From Streptomyces roseofulvus (GTDB taxonomy: Bacteria; Actinomycetota; Actinomycetes; Streptomycetales; Streptomycetaceae), in contig NZ_BAAAWE010000001.1 in the NCBI RefSeq assembly GCF_039534915.1, forward strand, positions 3,534,001 to 3,598,000: a DNA stretch of 64,000 nucleotides, given 5' to 3'. A model generated the notes under the pieces. That model saw only the letters and a program-made list of their open reading frames with translations. It searched no databases and had not been told where the DNA came from. Shown piece by piece: positions 35,044-43,407 of the stretch (positions are counted from its first letter, which is position 1; every line of letters starts with the position of its first letter). Both the position numbers and the translations under genes were made by a program.

Positions 35044-38000
35044 ATGGGTCAGGACAACGGGCCGCGCGTCCCGGCGCAGGGCCCCGGCGGGCACGGAGCC
35101 GGGCCCGGATCCGGCGTGCCGCGGCAGCGCGCCGGGACGGCCGGAGCCGCCACGGGACCGGCGGCCGACGCTCCGGCCGGGGCGGTCCCGGAGGAGCGTC
35201 ACGCCGGCGCCGACACCGGCACCGGGCTGCGGTTCGGCGTGCTCGGGCCCGTACGGGCCTGGCGGGACGGGGAGGCCCTGGCCACCGGCTCGCCCCAGCA
35301 GCGGGCCCTGCTCGCCGCCCTGCTCCTGCGCAGCGGCCGCACCGCCACCGCCGCCGAGCTCATCGACGCGCTCTGGGGCGAGGAACCCCCCTCCCAGGCG
35401 CTCGCCGCCCTCCGCACGTACGCCTCGCGGCTCCGCAAGGTCCTCGGCGCCGAGGTGCTGGTCAGCGAGTCCGGCGGCTACGCGCTGCGGACCACCGCGC
35501 TCGACCTCACCCGCGCCCGGGAGCTGGCCGCCGAGGCCGAGAAGCTGCGGGCCGCCGGCGACCGGACCGCCGCCCGCGCCCGGCTCGCCGAGGCCCTCGA
35601 CCTGTGGGACGGAGAGGTCCTGGCCTCCGTCCCCGGGCCGTACGCCGACGCGCAGCGGACCCGCCTGGAGGAGTGGCGGCTCACCCTCCTGGAGACCCGC
35701 GTCGACATCGACCTGGAGATCGGCGCGCACGCCGAGGCCGTCTCCGAACTGACCGCGCTCACCGCCGCACACCCGCTGCGCGAGCGGCTGCGCGAACTGC
35801 TGATGCTCGCGCTCTACCGCAGCGGACGGCAGGCGGAGGCCCTCGCCGTGTACGCCGACACCCGCCGGCTCCTCGCCGACGAGCTCGGCGTCGACCCGAC
35901 CCCCGAACTCTCCCGGCTCCAGCAGCGCATCCTCCAGGGCGACACCGAACTGGCCCGCCCCGTCGAGGAACAGGCCCCCGCCGCCGCGCCGGTCGCCCGC
36001 CCCGCCCAGCTCCCCGCGACCGTCGCCGACTTCACCGGCCGGACCGCGTTCGTCCGCGAACTCGGCGCGCGGCTCGCCACCGCCGAGGGCTCCGTGATGG
36101 CGGTCTCGGCGCTGGCCGGCATCGGCGGCGTCGGCAAGACGACCCTCGCCGTGCACGTGGCCCACGAGGCCCGGCCGCACTTCCCCGACGGGCAGCTGTA
36201 CGTCGACCTCCAGGGCGCGGGCGCCCGCGCCGCCGCGCCCGAGACCGTCCTCGGCTCCTTCCTGCGCGCCCTCGGCACGCCCGACTCGGCCATCCCCGAC
36301 TCCCTGGAGGACCGGGCGGCCCTCTACCGCTCGACGCTGGACGGCCGCCGCGTGCTGATCCTGCTCGACAACGCCCGGGACGCCGCCCAGATCCGCCCCC
36401 TGCTGCCCGGCACGGCCGGCTGCGCCGCGCTCGTCACCAGCCGCATCCGCATGGTCGACCTGGCGGGCGCGCACCTCGTGGACCTGGATGTGATGTCCCC
36501 CGAGGAGGCGCTCCAGCTCTTCACCCGGATCGTCGGCGAGGAGCGGGTGCGGGCGGAGCGGGAGGCGGCGCTGGACGTGGTGGCCGCCTGCGGCTTCCTC
36601 CCCCTGGCGATCCGCATCGCCGCCTCGCGCCTGGCGGCCCGCCGCACCTGGACGGTGTCGGTCCTGGCCGCGAAGCTGGCCGACGAGCGCCGCCGGCTCG
36701 ACGAGCTCCAGGCGGGCGACCTCGCGGTCAAGGCGACCTTCGAGCTCGGCTACGGGCAGCTGGAGCCGGCCCAGGCGCGCGCCTTCCGCCTGCTGGGCCT
36801 CGCGGACGGCCCCGACATCTCCCTGGCAGCGGCGGCGGCCGTCCTCGACCTCCCCCTCTGGGACACCGAGGACCTCCTGGAGGCCCTGGTCGACACGTCC
36901 CTCCTGGAGTCGGCCGCGCCCGGCCGCTACCGCTACCACGACCTGCTCCGCCTGTACGCGCGCGCGTGCGCCGACCGGGACGAGCACCCGCCGACGGAGA
37001 AGGAGGCGGCGCTCTCCCGGCTCCTCGACTTCTACCTGTCGACGGCGGCCCGGGTGTACGCCATCGAGCGCCCCGGCGACCGGCTCGTCGACCACCTGGA
37101 GCGCACCGAGTACGAAGGTCTGGCCTTCACCGACCGCCACGACGCGCAGGACTGGCTCTACGCCGAGTCCCACTGCCTCCTCGCCTGCGTCCGCCAGTCC
37201 GCCGCCTCCCCCACGACCCTCCGCCGCGCGGTGGACCTCCTGTGGGCGTCCCTGGACCTGGCGGAGTCCGGCGCCAACTCCAAGGAGTACGAGGCGGTGG
37301 CGACGGTCCTGCGGGAGGCGGCGGCGAAGACGGGCGACGTACGGGCGGAGGGGCGCGCGGCCAACACGCTGGCGTACGTCCACCACTACCAGGGCCGCTT
37401 CGACCAGGCGGAACAGGAGGCGGCGGAGGTGACGGAGCTCGCGGGGTCCGTGGACGACCCCCTGCCCGTCTGCTGGGCGCTGAACGCCCGGGGGGCCATC
37501 GCCCACTACCAGGCGCGGTTCGGCGACGCCGACGAGCACCTGACCCGGGCCATCGCCGAGTTCCGTGCGGCGGAGGACCGTGCCGGAGAAGCCGCCGCCC
37601 TGTGCAACCTCTCCCGCATCCGTCTCGCGACGGGGCGCAAGGAGGACGCCATCCGCATGGCCCAGCAAGGGGCCGACATGTACGAGGAGATGGGCCACGC
37701 CCTCAAGGGCGCCAACGGGCGCTACGCGCTCGGCCTCGCCCTCACCGAGGGCGGACGCCTGGACGCCGCGCGCGACCAGCTGCACGGCGCGCTGAGCGTC
37801 TTCGTCGACAGCCGCCAGCGGCTGTGGGAGGGCATGACCCTGTTCCGGATCGCCGAGGTCGAGATCGCCGCCGGCCGCTACGGCGTGGCGGCGGCCGGCG
37901 CGGAGAAGGCGCTGACCGTCCTCAGGGGCATCGGCGGCGAGTGGCGGCGCGGGAACGTCCTCACCGTCCTCGGCAAGGCCCTGCACGGGCTCGGTCAGTC

Positions 38001-38109
38001 GGGGCGCGCCCAGGTCTGCTGGCAGGAGGCCCTGGACATCTACCAGGAGCTGGGCTCGCCGGAGGCCGCCGAGGTGAAGGCCCTCCTGTCCCCGCCGCTC
38101 GTGGCCTGA
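35044..38109 (+). CDS. afsR: AfsR, SARP-NB-ARC-TPR global regulator
   Basis: 1021 aa. Order: Gly/Ala/Pro-rich leader (1-57); SARP DNA-binding winged helix (LRFGVLGPVRAWRDGEALATGSPQQRALLAALLL, about 60-150) and bacterial activation domain (about 150-300); NB-ARC ATPase with P-loop GIGGVGKTT (360-368); TPR array (about 720-1020). Closely follows the Streptomyces coelicolor AfsR sequence pattern. AfsR is phosphorylated by AfsK, then activates afsS to raise secondary metabolism. The afsS-like gene follows directly; afsK lies 7.4 kb away on the other strand. It is divergent from the amidohydrolase gene. RBS GGGGGAG precedes ATG. Confidence 0.96.
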   Translation: MGQDNGPRVPAQGPGGHGAGPGSGVPRQRAGTAGAATGPAADAPAGAVPEERHAGADTGTGLRFGVLGPVRAWRDGEALATGSPQQRALLAALLLRSGRTATAAELIDALWGEEPPSQALAALRTYASRLRKVLGAEVLVSESGGYALRTTALDLTRARELAAEAEKLRAAGDRTAARARLAEALDLWDGEVLASVPGPYADAQRTRLEEWRLTLLETRVDIDLEIGAHAEAVSELTALTAAHPLRERLRELLMLALYRSGRQAEALAVYADTRRLLADELGVDPTPELSRLQQRILQGDTELARPVEEQAPAAAPVARPAQLPATVADFTGRTAFVRELGARLATAEGSVMAVSALAGIGGVGKTTLAVHVAHEARPHFPDGQLYVDLQGAGARAAAPETVLGSFLRALGTPDSAIPDSLEDRAALYRSTLDGRRVLILLDNARDAAQIRPLLPGTAGCAALVTSRIRMVDLAGAHLVDLDVMSPEEALQLFTRIVGEERVRAEREAALDVVAACGFLPLAIRIAASRLAARRTWTVSVLAAKLADERRRLDELQAGDLAVKATFELGYGQLEPAQARAFRLLGLADGPDISLAAAAAVLDLPLWDTEDLLEALVDTSLLESAAPGRYRYHDLLRLYARACADRDEHPPTEKEAALSRLLDFYLSTAARVYAIERPGDRLVDHLERTEYEGLAFTDRHDAQDWLYAESHCLLACVRQSAASPTTLRRAVDLLWASLDLAESGANSKEYEAVATVLREAAAKTGDVRAEGRAANTLAYVHHYQGRFDQAEQEAAEVTELAGSVDDPLPVCWALNARGAIAHYQARFGDADEHLTRAIAEFRAAEDRAGEAAALCNLSRIRLATGRKEDAIRMAQQGADMYEEMGHALKGANGRYALGLALTEGGRLDAARDQLHGALSVFVDSRQRLWEGMTLFRIAEVEIAAGRYGVAAAGAEKALTVLRGIGGEWRRGNVLTVLGKALHGLGQSGRAQVCWQEALDIYQELGSPEAAEVKALLSPPLVA

Positions 38110-38126
38110 CCTCGGGCTTCGGGGCC

Positions 38127-38159
38127 GTTCATCATTCGTTTATCGCCACCCGGCAGAGT
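38127..38159 (+). promoter_or_regulatory. AfsR/PhoP-type direct-repeat box and -10 of the afsS-like gene
   Basis: GTTCATC (38127-38133) and GTTTATC (38138-38144) are direct repeats at an 11-bp period, matching the PHO-box form shared by AfsR and PhoP targets at afsS promoters. CAGAGT (38154-38159) lies 9 nt further on and fits a SARP-type -10 position. A TAGGGT at 38227-38232 is an alternative -10. Confidence 0.65.
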
Positions 38160-38329
38160 CTTCCTCAACGATCCGTCGTGTCGGGGGGCAGACGGGTCGG
38201 GAAGAGAGGTCGTCAGCCCGGCGCACTAGGGTGAGCGATTCCGAGGGGCCCGTCCGTCCGGCCACGGGGGAACGGCTGGGCGGGCCCCGATCACCAGCAC
38301 ACGAAGTCATCCACCTGGAGGGGACCGTC

Positions 38330-38524
38330 ATGGCCGACACCAACGCCACCGACCCGATCGCCACGCCCGAGAACCTGCACATCACCGGTGAGGGCACCGA
38401 GGCCGTCGGCACCAAGAACCTGCACATCACCTCCGAGCCGGCCGACGCCATCGCGGACAAGGTGCTCGGCGAGGGCGGCGCCTCGACGGACAACCTCCAC
38501 ATCACGTCGGAGCCGGCCAAGTAG
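38330..38524 (+). CDS. afsS: AfsS-like small repeat protein
   Basis: 64 aa, about the length of Streptomyces coelicolor AfsS. It contains three copies of an NLHIT motif (ENLHITGEG, KNLHITSEPA, DNLHITSEPAK) spaced irregularly in an acidic, hydrophilic chain, in keeping with the repeat-built AfsS ('sigma-like') proteins. GGAGGG lies 7 nt before the ATG. Position directly after afsR and behind an AfsR-type box supports the identity; the repeat motif itself differs from the one I associate with AfsS, so the symbol is by position and architecture. A strong terminator follows. Confidence 0.78.
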   Translation: MADTNATDPIATPENLHITGEGTEAVGTKNLHITSEPADAIADKVLGEGGASTDNLHITSEPAK

Positions 38525-38691
38525 ACCACTCCCCACGGGGATATCGGCACCGGCGGCGACTTCGGGGGAGCTGCCGGGGCCACCCACAGGGGGCCCGGTC
38601 GACGGGGGAGCACACGGTCCCGGGGGACTCCGGACGGAACCAGGGGGGATTCGTCCGGCAGGGACCGCGAGCAACGCGATCGGACCGCCGA

Positions 38692-38725
38692 CGGAAGGGG
38701 CCGGGCATCTGCCCGGCCCCTTCCG
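38692..38725 (+). terminator. Strong terminator after afsS-like gene
   Basis: CGGAAGGGGCCGGGC (38692-38706) and GCCCGGCCCCTTCCG (38711-38725) form a perfect 15-bp stem with loop ATCT. It sits 168 bp after the afsS-like stop; the stretch between shows nothing coding that I can support. Confidence 0.88.
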
Positions 38726-38831
38726 CCTGTATCCGGCCACCTGACGAAGTAGGCCGTTCCACTTCGCGGACGGGAAGCCCCGCCACGAGGATCGATCCGC
38801 CCGATTCCCACCCCTTCATGAGGAGCCCTTC

Positions 38832-38963
38832 ATGAGCCGCACGAAGCGTCTCGTCGCCCTCGCGGTCGTCGCCACCGCGCTGGCCTTCGGCGCGGCCGCA
38901 CCCGCGTCGGCGAACATGCACATCACCGGCACCACCGCCTACGACGGCCTCCGCGCCGGCTGA
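38832..38963 (+). CDS. Tiny secreted peptide precursor (mature NMHITGTTAYDGLRAG)
   Basis: 43 aa. A perfect Sec signal peptide (MSRTKRLVALAVVATALAF...APASA) would be cleaved before NMHITGTTAYDGLRAG, leaving 16 residues. The NMHIT start echoes the NLHIT repeats of the neighbouring afsS-like protein. GAGGAGCCC precedes ATG. The last 25 bp overlap an antisense histidine-kinase remnant, so the present 3' end may be a product of the deletion there, and the original protein might have been longer. Role unknown; a secreted signal is an attractive guess only. Confidence 0.55.
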   Translation: MSRTKRLVALAVVATALAFGAAAPASANMHITGTTAYDGLRAG

Positions 38964-39140
38964 CCGTCCGCCGGGAAGCGGGCCACCAGCAGGGCGCCTC
39001 GTTCGCCCGGGTCCTCGATCGTGAGGGTGCCGCCGTGGTGGTGGCGAGGTCTCTGGCGATGGGGAGGCCCAGGCCGGCGCCGCCGGTGGTGCGGGTGCGG
39101 GTGGCGTCGAGGCGGGTGAAGCGGTCGAAGACCGCTCGGA
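38939..39140 (-). pseudogene. Remnant of a sensor histidine kinase (C-terminal ATPase region)
   Basis: Reading the minus strand from 39140 gives AVFDRFTRLDATRTRTTGGAGLGLPIARDLA, the F and G2 boxes of a kinase ATPase domain. At about 39043-39046 the frame is lost by one base, and the neighbouring frame continues HHHGGTLTIEDPGERGALLVARFPAD, the normal kinase end. Everything upstream of the F box is missing. It is therefore both truncated and frameshifted, and abuts the DUF2079 remnant. Confidence 0.8.
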
Positions 39141-39356
39141 GCCGTCCTCCTGCTCCTGCCCCTCCAGCCGACCGCCCGGCTCGCGGCGCCGGGGCTGCTC
39201 GACCGGGAGCCGGCCGTGGAGTGGCTGGTCCTGGACCGGGCGGACGGGTTCCCGGCGGGGGCGACGGACGGGGTGCTGCGGGAGGCGGCCTCGGACCCGG
39301 CGTGGCGGGTGCTGCGGGACGAGGCCGGGATCGTCCTCCTCGCCCGGGCGGGGTGA
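39135..39356 (+). pseudogene. Remnant of a DUF2079-like membrane protein (C-terminus)
   Basis: In frame from about 39135 to TGA at 39354-39356: LGAVLLLLPLQPTARLA (end of a membrane helix), then EPAVEWLVLDRADGFPAGATDG, SDPAWRVLRDEAGIVLLARAG. The pattern 'xWLVLDRxxxFP...W.V..D..GIVLL.R' resembles C-termini of DUF2079/GT-C membrane proteins. No start codon, RBS or N-terminal helices remain. It begins exactly where the kinase remnant begins on the other strand. Confidence 0.6.
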
Positions 39357-39360
39357 GCGG

Positions 39361-40035
39361 TCAGCCGCGGGCGTAGGAGCCGAGGCCGACGAGGCAGTAG
39401 ACGTACTCGCTGATGGTGGTGCCGTTCATGGTGTAGCGGTGCGAGAAGGCGTACTCGGTCTTGGGGTTGGCGTTGCACCTGTTCATGTCGGAGGTGAAGG
39501 GGAAGGTCTGGATGACCTTGTAGTGGGCGTCCGAGGCCGAGCAGGGGACCTCCTCGACGCCGCTGACGGACTGGGCGGTCTCGGAGTCCGGCAGGGTGCC
39601 GTTGAGGCAGGTGCCCTTGTCGTACGGGTCGGGCTCCTCCTCGGTGGGGGTGGCGGTCGCGGTGGGGGCGAGGTCGCCGAGGTCGAGGCTGGGGAAGGGC
39701 GAGACGGAGAAGGTGGGGACGGTGGGCCGGGCGTCGGGCGTGTCCTTGTCGTCGTTGGCGTCGAGGAGGTACAGGCCGCCGATGATCCCGCCGATGACGA
39801 GCAGCGGGACGAGGCAGCCGGCGACGCCGGACCTGCGCTGCTGGGGGGTCTGGCCGCCGGCGACGGTGATGCGGAGGAGGACGGTCCCGCCGGCCAGCTG
39901 GACCGGGACGAGGTCGCCGTGGCGGCAGGGCGGGACGTGGAGCTGGGTGGGGCCGCCGGGCAGGGTGACCGGGATGACGACTCCGGTGGCGGCCTGCTGC
40001 GGGGTGAGGGTGAGGGGGATCTCCTGCGTGGACAC
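39361..40035 (-). CDS. Membrane-anchored protein with DnaJ-C-like N-terminus and extracellular Cys-containing domain
   Basis: 224 aa. Residues 1-55 (IPLTLTPQQAATGVVIPVTLPGGPTQLHVPPCRHGDLVPVQL) look like the substrate-binding repeat of the DnaJ C-terminal domain. One transmembrane helix (about 73-90, GCLVPLLVIGGIIGGLYLL) is followed by a Thr/Pro linker and an exported domain of about 100 residues with four Cys (TCLNG, EVPCSASDAHYKVI, MNRCNANP, VYCLVG), as in LppU-like proteins. No J domain. Function unknown; extracellular disulfides are likely. Confidence 0.7.
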   Translation of the reverse strand: MSTQEIPLTLTPQQAATGVVIPVTLPGGPTQLHVPPCRHGDLVPVQLAGGTVLLRITVAGGQTPQQRRSGVAGCLVPLLVIGGIIGGLYLLDANDDKDTPDARPTVPTFSVSPFPSLDLGDLAPTATATPTEEEPDPYDKGTCLNGTLPDSETAQSVSGVEEVPCSASDAHYKVIQTFPFTSDMNRCNANPKTEYAFSHRYTMNGTTISEYVYCLVGLGSYARG

Positions 40036-40176
40036 CTGCTGCTCCTCGGGTCGGAGGGGGACGGGGTGTGCGCGCCTCTATGACGTGTACACGCGGCGGA
40101 CCGGTTGCGTCCGCGGAGCGATTTCTATAAACGGATTCCAATCTTCCGGAATTGGCTCCCGCCGCCCCCGTCGCCC

Positions 40177-41739
40177 TCAACCCCGTTTCCGCAGCTCGCC
40201 CTTGACCACCTTGCCGGCCGCGTTGCGCGGCAGCTCCGTCACGAACTCGACCTGCCGGGGCACCTTGTAGTTCGCCATCTCCCGCCGCGACCAGGCGATC
40301 AGGTCGTCGGCGGTGGTCCGCGCGCCCGGGCGCCGCACCACGAACGCCTTGCCGACCTCGCCGAGCCGGGTGTCGGGGACGCCGATGACGGCGACGTCGG
40401 CGACGTCCGGGTGCAGGCCCAGGAGCTGCTCGATCTCGGCCGGGTAGGCGTTGAAGCCGCCGACGATGAACATGTCCTTGAGCCGGTCGGTGATCCGCAG
40501 GTTCCCGGCCTCGTCGAGGACGCCGACGTCGCCGGTGCGCAGCCAGCCGTCCGCGTCGATCGCGGCGGCCGTCGCCTCCTCGTCCTCGAAGTAGCCGCGC
40601 ATCACGTTGTGACCCCTGACCAGCACCTCGCCGGTGCCGGAGAGCCGGACCTCGACGCCGGGGACGGCCCGGCCGGAGGTGGTGGCGATCGTCTCGTCGG
40701 GGTCGTCGCGGCGGCACATGGTGACGAGGCCGCTCGCCTCGGAGAGGCCGTAGGCGGTGAGGACGGTGCCGACGCCCAGCTCGGAGCGGAGCCGCTCGAC
40801 CAGGAGCAGCGGGACGACGGCGGCGCCGGTGACGACCAGGCGGAGGCTGGACAGGTCGTGGGCGGCGCGGGCCGGGTGGTCGAGGAGCGACTGGTGGAGG
40901 GTGGGCGGGCCGGGGAGCACGCTGATCCGCTCGGCGGCGATGTTGGCGAGGACGGTGTCGACGGTGAAGACCGACTGCGGCACGATCACCGCGCCGCGCA
41001 TCAGACAGGCGAGGACGCCCGCCTTGTAGCCGAAGGTGTGGAAGAACGGGTTCACGACCAGGTACCGGTCACCCTCCGCCAGGCCGGCGAGCGCGGCCCA
41101 CTCGGCGTAGCAGCGCAGGCTCTGGGCGTGGCTGATGACGGCGCCCTTGGGGCGGCCGGTGGTGCCCGAGGTGTAGACGATGTCCGAGGGACCGTCCGGG
41201 TCGACGGCGTCGGCCCGGGCCCGTACGCGCTCCGCCGGGACCCGGTCGCCCTCGGCGAGGAACTCCTTCCAGGTGGTCCACTCGGCCTCGTCGGGCGCGG
41301 TGTCGCCGAGGACGACCACCCGCTCCAGGTGCGGCAGGGGCACCCCGGCACGGCGCAGCGAGGCGACGTACGAGGTGCCGAGGAAGGTGCCGGTGACGAA
41401 GAGCAGCCGGGCGCGGGAGCGGGCGAGGACGTCGGCGGCCTCGGCGCCCTTGAAGCGGGTGTTGAGCGGGACGAGGACGGCGCCGGCGGTGACGGCGCCG
41501 AGGGCGGCGACGATCCAGTCGAGGCTGTTGGGCGCCCAGACCGCGACCCGGTCGCCGGCCCGTATCCCGGTGGCCAGGCAGGCCGCGGCGGACCGCTCGA
41601 CCCGGGCGGCGAGTTCGGCGTACGAGATCCGGGCGCGGCCGTCGGCGACCGCCTCCCGCTCGGCCCACCGCTCCCCCGCCGCCCGGACGAGCCCCGGGAT
41701 CGTGCCCCACTCCAGGTCGCCGCGCACGTCCATCCCCAA
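40177..41739 (-). CDS. FadD3-like acyl-CoA ligase
   Basis: 520 aa; an ATG two codons in is an alternative start. ATP loop YTSGTTGRPKGA (189-200), NPFFHTFGYKAG (substrate pocket form typical of the FadD3 family), YGLSEASGLV, RTGDVGVLDEAGNLRITDRLKDM and the Lys in PRNAAGKVVKGELRKR. FadD3 in mycobacteria activates HIP, the bicyclic propionate left after steroid A/B ring loss, so a cyclic acid is likely here too (inference). Divergent from the thiolase/DUF35/hydratase operon with two CTGACG-N3-CGTCAG sites between. Inserted between afsS-like and afsK. Confidence 0.88.
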   Translation of the reverse strand: MGMDVRGDLEWGTIPGLVRAAGERWAEREAVADGRARISYAELAARVERSAAACLATGIRAGDRVAVWAPNSLDWIVAALGAVTAGAVLVPLNTRFKGAEAADVLARSRARLLFVTGTFLGTSYVASLRRAGVPLPHLERVVVLGDTAPDEAEWTTWKEFLAEGDRVPAERVRARADAVDPDGPSDIVYTSGTTGRPKGAVISHAQSLRCYAEWAALAGLAEGDRYLVVNPFFHTFGYKAGVLACLMRGAVIVPQSVFTVDTVLANIAAERISVLPGPPTLHQSLLDHPARAAHDLSSLRLVVTGAAVVPLLLVERLRSELGVGTVLTAYGLSEASGLVTMCRRDDPDETIATTSGRAVPGVEVRLSGTGEVLVRGHNVMRGYFEDEEATAAAIDADGWLRTGDVGVLDEAGNLRITDRLKDMFIVGGFNAYPAEIEQLLGLHPDVADVAVIGVPDTRLGEVGKAFVVRRPGARTTADDLIAWSRREMANYKVPRQVEFVTELPRNAAGKVVKGELRKRG

Positions 41740-41761
41740 CCTCCCGGTAGCCGACCAATAG

Positions 41762-41803
41762 CTGACTATCCGTCAGATTAGTTGTAGCCTGACGCGCTGT
41801 CAG
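41762..41803. promoter_or_regulatory. CTGACG-N3-CGTCAG operators, sites 7 and 8
   Basis: CTGACTATCCGTCAG (41762-41776) and CTGACGCGCTGTCAG (41789-41803), each with one arm mismatch, spaced 27 bp. They fill the 89-bp divergent promoter between the FadD3-like ligase and the thiolase operon, 22 bp from the ligase start and 25 bp from the thiolase start. Confidence 0.83.
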
Positions 41804-41828
41804 CAGTGCTGCCCCCTGAGGAGGTCCG

Positions 41829-42971
41829 GTGCTCAAGGACGCCACCGCCATCGTCGGCATAGGACAGACCGCCTTCGCGAAACAGCTCCCCGAGACCGAG
41901 AAGGCACTCGCCTGCCGGGCGATCCTCGCCGCCCTCGACGACGCCGGCATCGCCCCGTCCGAGGTCGACGCCTTCGCCTCCTACACCATGGAGGAGACCG
42001 ACGAGGTCGAGGTCGCCAAGGCCATCGGCGCCGGCGACGTCACCTTCTTCTCCAAGGTCGGCTACGGCGGCGGCGGCTCCTGCGCCACCGTCGGCCACCT
42101 CGCCGCCGCCGTCGCCACCGGCCAGGCGAGCGTCGGCGTCGCCTGGCGCTCCCGCAAACGCGGCTCGGGACCCCGCCCCTGGAAGAACACCGCCGTCCAG
42201 CTCCCCACCCCCGGCCAGTGGACCCGCCCCTACGGGCTGCTCCGCCCCGCCGACGAGATCGGCATGCTCGCCCGCCGCTACATGCACGAGTACGGCGCCA
42301 CCCGCGACCACCTCTTCAACGTCGCCCTCGCCTGCCGCAACCGCGCCAACCAGAACCCCGCCGCGATCATGTACGAACGCCCGCTGACCCGCGAGATGTA
42401 CATGACCTCCCGCTGGATCAGCGAACCCCTCTGCCTCTTCGACAACTGCCTGGAGACCGACGGCGCCCTCGCCTGCGTCGTCGTCTCCGCCGCCCGCGCC
42501 CGCGACTGCCGGCAGAAGCCCGTCTACGTCCACTCCGCCGCCCAGGGCCTGCCCGCCCAGCACCACGGCATGGTCAACTACTGGAACGACGACCCGCTCA
42601 CCGGCCCCGCCTGGACCGCCGCCCGCCACCTGTGGAAGACCGCCGACTTCGGCCCCCAGGACGTCGACGTCGCCCAGATCTACGACGCCTTCACCCCGCT
42701 CATCCCGCTCTCCCTGGAGGGCTACGGCTTCTGCGGCCGCGGCGAGGGCGCCGCCTTCACAGAGGGCGGCGCCCTCGAACTCGGCGGCCGGCTCCCCCTC
42801 AACACCGGCGGCGGCGGCCTCTCCGAGGCCTACGTCCACGGCTTCAACCTCATCACCGAGGGCGTGAAACAGCTCCGCGGCACCTCCACCGCCCAGGTCC
42901 CCTCCGCCGCCACCTGCCTCGTCACCGCCGGCGAAGGCGTCCCCACCTCGGCCCTACTCCTCAGGAGCTGA
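41829..42971 (+). CDS. Lipid-transfer-type thiolase/retro-aldolase (Ltp2-like)
   Basis: 380 aa from GTG with GAGGAGG upstream. Thiolase fold: AIVGIGQTAFAKQLPETEKALACRAILAALDDAGIAPSEVD, YGGGGSCATVGHLAAAVATGQA, VDVAQIYDAFTPLIPLSLEGYGFCGRGEGAAF and LNTGGGGLSEAYVHGF, the end pattern of SCP-x/Ltp proteins. The next gene encodes a DUF35 protein 4 bp away; in steroid degradation, Ltp2 with such a partner cleaves a beta-hydroxyacyl-CoA side chain by retro-aldol reaction. Same role inferred here. Operators 7 and 8 precede it. Confidence 0.88.
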   Translation: MLKDATAIVGIGQTAFAKQLPETEKALACRAILAALDDAGIAPSEVDAFASYTMEETDEVEVAKAIGAGDVTFFSKVGYGGGGSCATVGHLAAAVATGQASVGVAWRSRKRGSGPRPWKNTAVQLPTPGQWTRPYGLLRPADEIGMLARRYMHEYGATRDHLFNVALACRNRANQNPAAIMYERPLTREMYMTSRWISEPLCLFDNCLETDGALACVVVSAARARDCRQKPVYVHSAAQGLPAQHHGMVNYWNDDPLTGPAWTAARHLWKTADFGPQDVDVAQIYDAFTPLIPLSLEGYGFCGRGEGAAFTEGGALELGGRLPLNTGGGGLSEAYVHGFNLITEGVKQLRGTSTAQVPSAATCLVTAGEGVPTSALLLRS

Positions 42972-42975
42972 CCCC

Positions 42976-43407
42976 ATGCTGAACCCCGTCATCGACGAAG
43001 ACGGCGCCCCCTTCTGGGAGTTCACCGCCCGCGGCGAGCTGCGGATCCAGGCGTGCGCCGAAGAGGACTGCGGCGAACTCCGCTTCCCGCCCCGCCCCTG
43101 CTGCCCCCACTGCCAGTCCTTCGCCACCGAGTGGCGGCTCATGTCCGGCCGCGGCCGGATCTGGTCGTACGTGCTCCCCCACCCTCCGCTGCTCCCCGAC
43201 TACGCCGCCCAGGCCCCCTACAACGCGGTCCTCGTCGAACTCGCCGACGCCCCCCGCATCCGCCTCGCCGGCAACGTCGTCACCGCCCCCGACGCCCCCC
43301 TGAACTCCCTCGACCCCGCCCGCCTGCGGATCGGCGCCCCCGTCCGCGTCGCCTTCACCGAGATCGACGGCGTCGCCGTCCCCCGCTGGCTCCTGGAGCG
43401 CGGATGA
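42976..43407 (+). CDS. DUF35 zinc-ribbon/OB-fold partner protein
   Basis: 143 aa. The rubredoxin-like zinc ribbon uses Cys27, Cys32, Cys42/43 and Cys46 (QACAEEDCGELRFPPRPCCPHC), followed by the OB fold (GRGRIWSYVLPHPPL, PYNAVLVELADAPRIRLAGNVV, PVRVAFTEIDGVAVPRWL). These proteins bind CoA ester substrates and stabilise thiolase-fold partners such as Ltp2. Starts 4 bp after the thiolase stop and its stop overlaps the next start (ATGA), so the three genes form a tight operon. Confidence 0.92.
   Translation: MLNPVIDEDGAPFWEFTARGELRIQACAEEDCGELRFPPRPCCPHCQSFATEWRLMSGRGRIWSYVLPHPPLLPDYAAQAPYNAVLVELADAPRIRLAGNVVTAPDAPLNSLDPARLRIGAPVRVAFTEIDGVAVPRWLLERG

Noticed and set aside
40036..40176. A small gene or RNA in the gap before the FadD3-like gene
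   Set aside because: It contains GTGTACAC and a CCAAT/ATTGG dyad, but no coding frame with RBS and no tRNA- or riboswitch-like structure that I could support.
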